Shown in pieces: positions 1 through 7,461 of a DNA stretch of 64,000 nucleotides. Under the pieces are notes generated by a model that searched no databases, was not told the origin of the DNA, and worked only from the letters and a program-made list of their open reading frames with translations. Where the stretch lies: positions 1-64,000 of the forward strand of contig NZ_JARZAJ010000018.1 in NCBI RefSeq assembly GCF_029892105.1, read 5' to 3'. A program made the translations under genes and the position numbers. The stretch's first letter is position 1; each line of letters opens with the position of its first letter. The DNA is from Kitasatospora sp. GP82. Lineage in GTDB: Bacteria; Actinomycetota; Actinomycetes; Streptomycetales; Streptomycetaceae.

Positions 1-133
1 CGCCGACAACCGCCGCACCGGCTCGTTCCTCCTGATAGACCCGGCCGACGGCACCACCCTCACCGCCGGCATGGCGGGCGAGGCCTTCGGGACCGCAGGC
101 AACGACGCACCCGACGAGGAGGACTGGGTCTGA
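1..133 (+). CDS. cysN: Sulfate adenylyltransferase subunit 1 (CysN), C-terminal end only
   Basis: Only the last 43 codons are in the window; the reading frame starts at base 2 and ends at TGA 131-133. The residues DNRRTGSFLLIDP match the conserved C-terminus of the GTPase subunit of ATP sulfurylase (CysN/NodQ family), which drives adenylylation of sulfate to APS. The acidic tail DEEDW follows. Context supports this: the next genes are a sulfonate/taurine-type ABC transporter and a sirohydrochlorin chelatase, which supplies siroheme chemistry for sulfite reductase. The GTPase domain lies left of the window, so the assignment rests on the tail motif and neighbours. Confidence 0.85.
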   Translation, partial: ADNRRTGSFLLIDPADGTTLTAGMAGEAFGTAGNDAPDEEDWV

Positions 134-351
134 TGCCCAGCGAGGCGTTCTCGGGCATGGACAAGGAAGGCGGCCGCATCGGCAGCGGCACCCGTGGCAG
201 CGGCCAGGGTGGTCTGAACCGATGTGCAGGCGGACAGGGGCGCTGAACCCCTGTCACCGGGCCGTTCCTCCCCGACCGCCCGGCTTGCCCGGCATCCGAG
301 ATGCCGTCAGCACCACGTTCCGACCTTCCCTCCATGAACAGGACGACTCCC

Positions 352-1503
352 ATGGCACCGAACTCGGCGATCCCGCATACCCGCAAACGCCTCGGCTCCG
401 GCCGGATCAGACGGTCCGCCGCAGCCGCCGCGGCGGGCCTGACCGCCGTCGGCCTGCTCTCCGCCTGCGGCTACGGTTCCAAGAGCGCCGACAAGACGGA
501 CGCCGCCCCGGCCGCTGCCGCCGCCTCGGGTGCGAAGCTCTCCGCCGACACCGTGAAGATCGGCTACTTCCCGAACCTGACCCACGGCACCGCACTGGTC
601 GGTCTCAAGGACGGCATCTTCCAGAAGGAACTGGGCGCCACCCGGATCAAGACCCAGACCTTCAACGCGGGTCCGGCCGAGATCGAGGCACTCAACGCCG
701 GTTCGATCGACATCGGCTGGATCGGCCCCTCCCCCGCGATCAACGGCTACACCAAGTCCGACGGACACTCCCTGAAGATCATCGGCGGCTCCGCCTCCGG
801 CGGCGTCAAGCTGGTGGTCAACCCCGACAGGATCAAGAGCCCGGACGACCTCAGGGGCAAGAAGATCGCCACCCCGCAGCTCGGCAACACCCAGGACGTC
901 GCACTCCTCAACTACCTCGCGGGCAAGGGCTACAAGATCGACCCGCAGACCGGCGCCGGCGACGTCTCCGTGGTCCGCACCGACAACAAGGTCACCCCCG
1001 ACGCCTACAAGTCCGGCTCCATCGACGCCGCCTGGGTGCCCGAGCCGACCGCCTCCAAGCTGGTCACCCTCGGCGCCAGGGAACTCCTCGACGAGAAGTC
1101 CCTGTGGCCCGACGGCAAGTTCGTGATCACCAACATCATCGTCTCGCAGAAGTTCCTCAACCAGCACCCCGACGTGGTCGAGGCCGTCCTGCGCGGCTCG
1201 GTGAACACCAACGCCTTCATCAAGACCGACCCCGAGCGGGCCAAGGCCGACGCCAACGCACAGCTCAAGGCCGACACCGGCAGCGCACTCGACCCGGCGA
1301 TCCTCGACCCTGCGTGGAAGGACATCGACTTCCTCGACGACCCGCTGGCCGGAACCCTCCAGGCCGAAGCCGACCACGCCGTCACCGCCGGACTGCTCAA
1401 GAAGCCCAGCCTGGCCGGGATCTACGACCTGACCCTGCTCGACAAGGTACTCGAGGAGAAGGGCCTGCCCGCCGTGGCGGACGCCGGGCTCAGCGCCAAG
1501 TAA
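352..1503 (+). CDS. ABC transporter substrate-binding lipoprotein, sulfonate/taurine (SsuA/TauA-like)
   Basis: A 383-residue solute-binding protein. It has an arginine-rich n-region, a hydrophobic Ala-rich stretch and a lipobox ending LLSAC (Cys 39), so it should be a lipoprotein anchored outside the membrane. The mature part has the features of the SsuA/TauA/NMT1 fold: KIGYFPNLTHG near its start, then GSIDIGWIGPSPAI and GSIDAAWVPEPTASKL. The substrate is inferred to be an aliphatic sulfonate or taurine from the family and from cysN upstream. I chose ATG 352 because AGGA lies eight bases before it; in-frame ATGs at 301 and 334 lack a ribosome site. It is first in an ssuA-ssuB-ssuC order, with 142 bp to the ATPase gene. 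A nitrate or thiamine-precursor ligand cannot be excluded. Confidence 0.85.
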   Translation: MAPNSAIPHTRKRLGSGRIRRSAAAAAAGLTAVGLLSACGYGSKSADKTDAAPAAAAASGAKLSADTVKIGYFPNLTHGTALVGLKDGIFQKELGATRIKTQTFNAGPAEIEALNAGSIDIGWIGPSPAINGYTKSDGHSLKIIGGSASGGVKLVVNPDRIKSPDDLRGKKIATPQLGNTQDVALLNYLAGKGYKIDPQTGAGDVSVVRTDNKVTPDAYKSGSIDAAWVPEPTASKLVTLGARELLDEKSLWPDGKFVITNIIVSQKFLNQHPDVVEAVLRGSVNTNAFIKTDPERAKADANAQLKADTGSALDPAILDPAWKDIDFLDDPLAGTLQAEADHAVTAGLLKKPSLAGIYDLTLLDKVLEEKGLPAVADAGLSAK

Positions 1504-1645
1504 CCCTCCCCGCAAGGTCCTTCAGCTCCGTGGTCCGCGCCCCCGCTCCGTTCCCGTCGATGCCCAGTCACAGGACGGAGCGGGGCCGGACCCCGGCTCC
1601 AGCTCCCCGCCACCCCGCCAGACCACTCACGCAGGAGGTGCCCGG

Positions 1646-2449
1646 ATGTCCCCGGCACTGACCACCTCACAGGCCGCCACCGGCGTCGAGGTCCCCGGCG
1701 ACCGACCCGCCGTCCGGCTCTCGAACGTGCACAAGTCCTTCGGCCGACCCGGCGCCGTCACCCCGGTGCTGGACGACATCTCGCTCGATGTCGCGCCCGG
1801 CGAGTTCGTCACCCTGCTCGGCGCCTCGGGCTGCGGCAAGTCCACCCTGCTCAACCTCGTCGCCGGACTCGACAAGCCCACCGCGGGAACCATCGAGGTG
1901 CCCGGCCCACGCCCCGCGCTGATGTTCCAGGAACACGCGCTCTTCCCCTGGCTGACGGCGGGCCGCAACATCGAACTCGCCCTCCGCCTGGCCGGCGTCC
2001 CACGCGCCGAACGCCGCCCCGAGGCCGAGCGCCTGCTCGAACTGGTCCGTCTCGGCGGCTCCTACGACAAGCGCGTGCACGAGCTCTCCGGCGGCATGCG
2101 CCAACGCGTCGCGATGGCCCGCGCCCTCGCCCAGGGCAGCCAGGTCCTGCTGATGGACGAGCCGTTCGCCGCCCTCGACGCCATCACCCGCGACGTCCTG
2201 CACGACGAGATCACCCGGATCTGGGCCGAACGGCAACTGGCCGTCCTATTCGTCACCCACAACGTCCGCGAGGCCGTCCGACTCGCCCAGCGCGTCGTCC
2301 TGCTCTCCTCCCGCCCCGGCCGGATCGCCCGCGAGTGGCGCATCGACCTGCCCCAGCCGCGCCGCATCGAATCCTCCGGCGTCGCCGACCTGTCCATCGA
2401 GATCACCGAAGAACTGCGTGGGGAGATCCGCCGCCATGGCAAGCACTGA
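1646..2449 (+). CDS. ABC transporter ATP-binding protein (SsuB/TauB-like)
   Basis: A 267-residue ATPase of the nitrate/sulfonate/taurine importer family. It carries Walker A GASGCGKST (59-67), Q-loop FQEHALFPW, signature LSGGMRQR (147-154), Walker B VLLMDEPFAALD (168-179) and the switch histidine in VTHNV (205). It would energise uptake through the permease encoded next, together with the lipoprotein upstream. ATG 1646 has a good GGAGG seven bases upstream. The stop overlaps the start of the permease gene by 14 bp, which points to translational coupling. Confidence 0.9.
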   Translation: MSPALTTSQAATGVEVPGDRPAVRLSNVHKSFGRPGAVTPVLDDISLDVAPGEFVTLLGASGCGKSTLLNLVAGLDKPTAGTIEVPGPRPALMFQEHALFPWLTAGRNIELALRLAGVPRAERRPEAERLLELVRLGGSYDKRVHELSGGMRQRVAMARALAQGSQVLLMDEPFAALDAITRDVLHDEITRIWAERQLAVLFVTHNVREAVRLAQRVVLLSSRPGRIAREWRIDLPQPRRIESSGVADLSIEITEELRGEIRRHGKH

Positions 2450-3413
2450 CACCGCCCCCGGGTCGGTCCAGGACGCACCCGTCGAGGCCACACCCGTCGA
2501 GGAAGCCTCCGACCAGCACGTGCAGGCCGGGGCCGACCTGTCCAAGGGCGCTCCGGTCACCACCGAGGACGTCGGTGCGGGTCTCGACGCGCTGGACAGC
2601 GTCGTCGTCCAGCACACCCCGTTCACCCAGACCCTGCGGGAGAAGGTCCTCCCCCCGACGATCGCCGTCCTGCTGGTGCTCGGCGCCTGGCAGCTGGCCT
2701 TCGAGCTCAAGCTCGCCGACACCTACAAGCTGCCCAGCCCCGGCATGGTCTGGCAGAGCCTGACCGACCTGTGGACCCAGGGCACGCTGTTCTCCATCAT
2801 CTGGACCAGCGTCTGGCGCGGCGTCTCCGGCTTCGTCGCCGCCGTGGTGATCGGCACGCCGATCGGACTGCTGGTCGCCCGGATCAAGTCCGTCCGGGCC
2901 GCGATCGGGCCGATCCTCTCCGGCCTCCAGTCGCTGCCCTCGGTCGCCTGGGTGCCCGCCGCCGTCATCTGGCTCGGCATCAACAGCTCGGCGATGTACG
3001 CCGTCATCCTGCTCGGCGCCGTCCCGTCCATCGCCAACGGCCTGATCGGCGGCATCGACCAGATCCCGCCGCTCTTCCTGCGCGCAGGCCGCACCATGGG
3101 CGCCACCGGACTCGCCGGCGCCCGCCACGTCCTGCTGCCGGCCGCCCTCCCCGGCTACCTGGCCGGCCTCAAGCAGGGCTGGGCCTTCTCCTGGCGCTCC
3201 CTGATGGCCGCCGAACTCATCGCCTCCTCCCCCGACCTGGGCCTCGGCCTCGGCCGCTACCTGGAGAACCAGCGGGAGTTCAACGACATGTCCGGCGTCC
3301 TGCTCGGCATCATCCTGATCCTCTTCGTCGGCATCGCGATCGACCTGCTGATCTTCTCCCCGCTGGAGCGCCGCGTGCTGCGCAGCCGCGGCCTGCTGGT
3401 CACCAACCGCTGA
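2436..3413 (+). CDS. ABC transporter permease (SsuC/TauC-like)
   Basis: A 325-residue membrane permease with an unusually long hydrophilic, acidic N-terminus (about 65 residues) before the first membrane segment. About six hydrophobic segments follow, with the BPD_transp_1 cytoplasmic coupling region around MAAELIASSPDLGLGLG, typical of SsuC/TauC permeases. ATG 2436 lies inside the end of the ATPase gene and is preceded by GGGGAG; a GTG at 2418 in the same frame is possible but has no ribosome site. The protein completes the sulfonate-type importer. Confidence 0.88.
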   Translation: MASTDTAPGSVQDAPVEATPVEEASDQHVQAGADLSKGAPVTTEDVGAGLDALDSVVVQHTPFTQTLREKVLPPTIAVLLVLGAWQLAFELKLADTYKLPSPGMVWQSLTDLWTQGTLFSIIWTSVWRGVSGFVAAVVIGTPIGLLVARIKSVRAAIGPILSGLQSLPSVAWVPAAVIWLGINSSAMYAVILLGAVPSIANGLIGGIDQIPPLFLRAGRTMGATGLAGARHVLLPAALPGYLAGLKQGWAFSWRSLMAAELIASSPDLGLGLGRYLENQREFNDMSGVLLGIILILFVGIAIDLLIFSPLERRVLRSRGLLVTNR

Positions 3414-3426
3414 CCCCGGCCGCCAC

Positions 3427-3466
3427 CGCACCACCGCACCACCGCACCACCGCTCCACCGCTCCAC
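3427..3466 (+). repeat. Five 8-bp tandem repeats before the chelatase gene
   Basis: Three copies of CGCACCAC are followed directly by two copies of CGCTCCAC, filling most of the 75-bp gap between the permease stop and the chelatase start. The array ends about 10 bp before the ribosome site. Confidence 0.85.
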
Positions 3467-3488
3467 CGACCTCACCGAAGGGCCGCAC

Positions 3489-4307
3489 ATGTTCATGAGC
3501 AGGCCGTCCGCCCCGCCCGCCTCCCGCCTCGCCCCAGGCCGAGGCACGGGCGCGGACTGCCGCGCTCTGCCCGAGCAGCCCGCCCTGCTGCTGATCGCCC
3601 ACGGAAGCCGCGACCCCCGCCACGCCGCCACCGTGGACGCCCTGGTCCACCGGCTCCGCGCGATGCGCCCCGGGTCGGACGTGGCCACCGCCTACCTGGA
3701 CCACTGCGCCCCGCGGATCCCCCAGGTCGTCGGCCGTCTCGACGGCGCCCCTGCAGTGGCCGTCCCGCTGCTGCTCAACCGGGCCTTCCACGCCAAGAGC
3801 GACATCCCCGCCGCCCTGCGCGAGGCCGGCGGGGAGCTGCCGCTCGCGGACGTCCTCGGACCCTCGCCGCTGCTGCTGGACGCTCTCGACCGCCGCCTCG
3901 CCGAGGCCGGTCCCGACGTGCACTCCGCCGCCGTCCGCGCCCGAACCGGGGTGGTGCTGGCGGCGGCCGGCTCCTCCGACCCCGCCGCCGACGCCGCCAC
4001 CCGGGCGCTCGCCGCCGACTGGCAGCGAACCCGTGGCTGGGCCGCCGTCGAGGTCGCCTACGCCTCGGCGGCCGGGCCCCGCGTGCCCGACGCGATCGCG
4101 GCGCTGCGTGCCCGTGGCGCCCGCCAAGTGGCCGTCGCCCCCTACATGTTGGCGCCCGGCCTGCTCCCCGACCGGATCGCCGACGCCGCCACCGGGGCCG
4201 ATCTCCTCGCCCCCGTTCTCGGTGCCGCCCCTGAGATCGCCCGTCTCCTCCTCCAGCGCTACGACCGAGCCCGTACCCTCACCGCGGCAGTCGCCCTGAG
4301 CGCCTGA
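3489..4307 (+). CDS. Sirohydrochlorin chelatase (CbiX/SirB type)
   Basis: A 272-residue two-repeat chelatase of the CbiX family, which inserts Fe2+ (siroheme) or Co2+ (cobalamin) into sirohydrochlorin. The first repeat has LLIAHGSRDPRH (His 38) and PLLLNRAFHAKSDIP (His 101), the usual metal-binding histidines. The second repeat, around VLAAAGSSDPAAD, has lost the first histidine, as is common in fused long forms. The neighbourhood of sulfate/sulfonate genes makes siroheme for sulfite reductase the likely product. ATG 3489 follows GAAGGG; ATG 3495 is a second possibility. Confidence 0.82.
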   Translation: MFMSRPSAPPASRLAPGRGTGADCRALPEQPALLLIAHGSRDPRHAATVDALVHRLRAMRPGSDVATAYLDHCAPRIPQVVGRLDGAPAVAVPLLLNRAFHAKSDIPAALREAGGELPLADVLGPSPLLLDALDRRLAEAGPDVHSAAVRARTGVVLAAAGSSDPAADAATRALAADWQRTRGWAAVEVAYASAAGPRVPDAIAALRARGARQVAVAPYMLAPGLLPDRIADAATGADLLAPVLGAAPEIARLLLQRYDRARTLTAAVALSA

Positions 4308-4328
4308 GCGGTCGGAGGCTCCGAGCGC

Positions 4329-4832
4329 CTACCTGGTGTCAGCAGCCGTCAACTGCTCCCGAGCCCACGGATCCTGGCATTTCGTCAGAGCATCACGGCG
4401 GGCAGCCGCGAAGCGCTCCCCGCTCGCATCGTCGAGCGGGGACTGCACCCACCGCCAGGCACCCACCGCGCAGACCTGCTGGTACGGGTCGCCCTCCTCG
4501 ACCGCCCGCAGCAGGCTCTCCTGCACGCGCCGCCGTCCCACCGCCGCGACCAGCACGGCGGCGAGCCACCGCGGCGAGCTCGGATCGTCATCGGCCACCA
4601 GTGCCCGTACCACCAGCCGGTAGTGCTGCTCGACCGGTGCCCGCTTTCCGGTCAGCTCCCGTACGGCCAACTGCCGCTTGTGGCCGATGCGGTGGTACTG
4701 CGGGTAGTGCGGCTGCCGCTCACCGAGCGCCGCGACCCGGGGGTCGTCCGGGTCCGTCCACTCCAGTCCGAGCGCCCGCACCAGTTCGTCGAGGCGGGCC
4801 TCCTGTCTGGCCAGCCGAGTGCCGAGTTCCAT
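4329..4832 (-). CDS. Conserved hypothetical protein, HEAT-like/charged
   Basis: A soluble 167-residue protein with no signal peptide or membrane segment. It begins MELGTRLARQEARLDELV, likely a short coiled coil, and is rich in Arg, Ala and Trp. The second half (RWLAAVLVAAVGRRRVQESLLRAVEEGD and on) looks like alpha-helical repeats. I do not recognise a catalytic motif. ATG 4832 is preceded by GGAGGGGAACGG, a strong ribosome site, so the 21 extra upstream residues of the open frame are not used. It converges on the chelatase gene with 21 bp between. Confidence 0.65.
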   Translation of the reverse strand: MELGTRLARQEARLDELVRALGLEWTDPDDPRVAALGERQPHYPQYHRIGHKRQLAVRELTGKRAPVEQHYRLVVRALVADDDPSSPRWLAAVLVAAVGRRRVQESLLRAVEEGDPYQQVCAVGAWRWVQSPLDDASGERFAAARRDALTKCQDPWAREQLTAADTR

Positions 4833-4940
4833 CCGTTCCCCTCCACCGAAGTTCCGGACCACGTCTTGTGCGGGGCGCCACCGAGGAGCGTTCACCCACT
4901 TCGGGCCTCGGACCGACCGGTCTCAGCCCCTGGAAAGCCC

Positions 4941-4973
4941 GATCCCCCCGCACGGCCGGCGCGCGGGGGGATC
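4941..4973 (-). terminator. Rho-independent-like hairpin after the DEAD-box helicase gene
   Basis: Perfect 11-bp arms GATCCCCCCGC and GCGGGGGGATC around an 11-nt loop, located 19 bp past the helicase stop. There is no long T run, as is usual in these genomes. Confidence 0.6.
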
Positions 4974-4991
4974 ATGGCGTGTGGCGTGCCG

Positions 4992-6710
4992 TCAGTCGCT
5001 CTTGCGGCGCTGGCGGCCGGTGCCGTAGTTGGAGCCGCTCTTGGCGCCGGAGCCCGGCTTGGCGCGGCCGGAGGACTTGCCGATGAAGCCGGCAGCCGTC
5101 CGGCGGCCGGCGCCGCCGCCCTCGCCGGAGCCCGAACCGGGGGCGCCGAAACGCTGCTTGGGGCGGGGACGCTTGGCATTGCCGTTGGCGTCCACATCGG
5201 CGGGCAGGCCCGAGCGCTTGGGCGCCCGACGGCGGGCGGGGGCCGCGGTGCCGTCCGCCGGGGCGGCGGGGGCGGACTGCCCGGGGACCGCGATCGGGAG
5301 AACGGCGACGCCGCTGGGCGTACGGGCACCGGTGATCCGGCTCAGCTCGGAGTCGGCGGGGCGGACCTTGGTGACGGTCGGCTGGATACCCGCCGTGGAC
5401 ATCAGCCGGTTGACCTCACGACGCTGCTCGGGCAGCACCAGGGTGACCACGGTGCCGGACTCGCCGGCGCGCGCGGTGCGGCCGCCGCGGTGCAGGTAGT
5501 CCTTGTGATCGATCGGCGGATCGACGTTGACGACCAGGTCGAGGCCGTCGATGTGGATACCTCGGGCGGCGACGTTGGTGGCGATCAGCGCGGTGACCTG
5601 ACCGTCGCGGAACTGGTCCAGGGTGCGGTTGCGCTGCGGCTGGGACTTACCGCCGTGCAGGGCGGCAGCCTGGACGCCGTGGGCGCGCAGCTGCTTGGCC
5701 AGGCGATCGGCGCCGTGCTTGGTGTGCACGAACATGATCACGCGGCCCTCACGGGCGGCGATCCGCGCGGTGGCCTCGGCCTTGTCGGCCGGGTCCAGCT
5801 GGATCAGGTGGTGGTCCATGGTGGTGACCGCACCGGCCGAGGGGTCCACCGAATGGGTGACCGGGTCGGTCAGGAAGCGGCGCACCAGGCGGTCGATGTT
5901 GCGGTCCAGGGTGGCGGAGAACATCATCCGCTGCCCGCCCTCGGCGACCTGTTCGAGCAGCTTGGTGACCTGCGGCAGGAAGCCCATGTCGGCCATCTGG
6001 TCGGCCTCGTCGAGGACGGTGATCCGGACCTCGTCGAGCTGGACGTCCTGACGGTTGATCAGGTCGTCGAGCCGGCCGGGGGTGGCGACCAGGACCTCGG
6101 TGCCGCGGCGCACCGCGTTGGACTGCCGGTTGATCGACATACCGCCGACGACGGTGGTGATCCGCAGGTTGACGGCGCTCGCGTACGGGGTGAGCGCGTC
6201 GGTGACCTGCTGGGCCAGCTCGCGGGTGGGCACCAGGACGAGCGCCAGCGGGCGGCGGGCCGAGGCGCGCTGTCCGGCCGTACGGGCCAGCAGCGGCAGG
6301 CCGAAGGCGAGGGTCTTGCCGGAGCCGGTACGGCCCCGGCCGAGCACGTCGCGCCCGGCGATGGAGTCGGGGAGGGTGGCGGCCTGGATCGGGAAGGGCT
6401 CGGTGACGCCTTCCCGGGCGAGCGCGGAGAGCAGCGCCTTGGGCATCTCCAGCTCGGCGAAGCTCTCGGCGGCCGGGCGGGCCGGGGTGCCCTCGACCAC
6501 GGTGAAGTCCTCGGCTGCCTGCGGCGCGGCGGCCGTACGGGCGCGCGGGGCGCGGCGCGGTCCCGACGAGCTGCGGGCGCGGTCCTTGCCGCCGGAGCGG
6601 TCGGCCGGGGTGCGGTCACCGCTGCGGGTGCGGTCCGCCGTGCGGGAGCGGTCGGTGGCGCGCGGGCGGTCCGTGGAACGGTTGCGCGGCGGGCGGGCAG
6701 GGGTGGTCAT
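4992..6710 (-). CDS. DEAD-box ATP-dependent RNA helicase
   Basis: A 572-residue RNA helicase. An Arg/Asp/Ser-rich disordered N-terminus of about 75 residues precedes the core. The core has Q-motif region PFPIQAATLPD, motif I GRTGSGKT, Ia PTRELAQQ, II VLDEADQM, III SATLD, the helicase C motifs ATNVAARGIHIDGLDLV, and VI HRGGRTARAG. The C-terminal tail is basic and Gly/Ser-rich (GSGEGGGAGRRTAAG), typical of cold-induced RNA unwinding helicases (RhlE/CsdA-like). ATG 6710 was chosen because GGAG lies just upstream; the frame continues 28 codons further without a ribosome site. The next gene on this strand upstream encodes a cold shock protein, so a joint role in RNA remodelling is plausible. Confidence 0.92.
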   Translation of the reverse strand: MTTPARPPRNRSTDRPRATDRSRTADRTRSGDRTPADRSGGKDRARSSSGPRRAPRARTAAAPQAAEDFTVVEGTPARPAAESFAELEMPKALLSALAREGVTEPFPIQAATLPDSIAGRDVLGRGRTGSGKTLAFGLPLLARTAGQRASARRPLALVLVPTRELAQQVTDALTPYASAVNLRITTVVGGMSINRQSNAVRRGTEVLVATPGRLDDLINRQDVQLDEVRITVLDEADQMADMGFLPQVTKLLEQVAEGGQRMMFSATLDRNIDRLVRRFLTDPVTHSVDPSAGAVTTMDHHLIQLDPADKAEATARIAAREGRVIMFVHTKHGADRLAKQLRAHGVQAAALHGGKSQPQRNRTLDQFRDGQVTALIATNVAARGIHIDGLDLVVNVDPPIDHKDYLHRGGRTARAGESGTVVTLVLPEQRREVNRLMSTAGIQPTVTKVRPADSELSRITGARTPSGVAVLPIAVPGQSAPAAPADGTAAPARRRAPKRSGLPADVDANGNAKRPRPKQRFGAPGSGSGEGGGAGRRTAAGFIGKSSGRAKPGSGAKSGSNYGTGRQRRKSD

Positions 6711-6801
6711 GGATTCTCCATCCTGGTCGGCCGACGGCCGCGGGTACCCGCGTGATGATCGCAGAGGATCACGGGTGCCGTGGCGACGGTCCAAAGGGGC
6801 A

Positions 6802-6822
6802 CCCCCAGCCGGAGGCTGGGGG
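6802..6822. repeat. Short perfect hairpin, CCCCCAGCC type
   Basis: Arms CCCCCAGCC (6802-6810) and GGCTGGGGG (6814-6822) around GGA. It lies between the cold shock gene and the helicase gene. From memory this hairpin type is dispersed in Streptomyces intergenic regions. It may act as a terminator or RNA-stability element. Confidence 0.6.
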
Positions 6823-6877
6823 AAGGTCGGCCGTCAGGGTGGAGTAGTCGCCGCCCCGGCCGTTCGGCGGCATGGGC

Positions 6878-6907
6878 GAGGGCCCGCGCCGTGTGGCGCG
6901 GGCCCTC
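6878..6907 (-). terminator. Strong hairpin terminator after the cold shock gene
   Basis: Perfect 13-bp arms GAGGGCCCGCGCC and GGCGCGGGCCCTC with a 4-nt loop, 34 bp after the csp stop codon on the minus strand. Confidence 0.75.
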
Positions 6908-6940
6908 GCTTCGCGACAAGCTGTCGGCGTGAGCCGAAAG

Positions 6941-7150
6941 TCAGCCGTTGATGACGCGGATGTTCTCGGCCTGCGGGCCCTTCTGGCCCTGCGTGACGTC
7001 GAACTCGACGTGCTGACCCTCGAGCAGCTCACGGAAGCCCTGGGCGGCGATGTTCGAGTAGTGGGCGAAGACGTCCGGGCCGCCACCCTCCTGCTCGATG
7101 AAGCCGAAGCCCTTTTCGCTGTTGAACCACTTCACGGTGCCGGTAGCCAT
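6941..7150 (-). CDS. Cold shock protein, CspA family
   Basis: A 69-residue single-domain OB-fold protein that binds single-stranded nucleic acid and melts RNA structure. It has MATGTVKWFN at the N-terminus, RNP1 KGFGFI and RNP2-like VFAHYSNI, and ends with the conserved VTQGQKGPQAENI. The length is that of the family (67-70). ATG 7150 is preceded by GGAG; the frame is open for 50 more codons upstream, but that segment looks non-coding and matches a long 5' leader, as in many csp genes. A strong hairpin closes the transcript. Confidence 0.95.
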   Translation of the reverse strand: MATGTVKWFNSEKGFGFIEQEGGGPDVFAHYSNIAAQGFRELLEGQHVEFDVTQGQKGPQAENIRVING

Positions 7151-7278
7151 AACCGTCTCCATCTTTCTGGGGCATCGGGACCTACACCTCGTAGGCCCCA
7201 TGTAGCCGCGATCCCCATCCGGAGACAAAACACCGGACAAAACAAATGCGCCTGTTGGGTTGGTAACCAGCAGGCGCA

Positions 7279-7308
7279 CACATACGTTCATGGGAACCAA
7301 AACTGCAA
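7279..7308 (-). promoter_or_regulatory. Candidate promoter for the cold shock gene with a long leader
   Basis: On the minus strand TTGCAG (7308-7303) and TATGTG (7284-7279) are separated by 18 bp. Transcription would start about 120 nt before the csp ATG. The rest of 7151-7461 is unusually A/T-rich for this genome and holds no gene. Confidence 0.35.
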
Positions 7309-7461
7309 CTGCCTCGACTGTAGCACGGGAGGGCAGTCAAATGATCGGAAAAGTTTCCCTCGCCACAGTGCGGCCCCACCGGGTTTACCTGCACGGATAA
7401 GGGGGCAAGCGGTGCGATCACCGCCTGCCCCCTCCCCTGCACTACGGGCTACCGCTCACCG

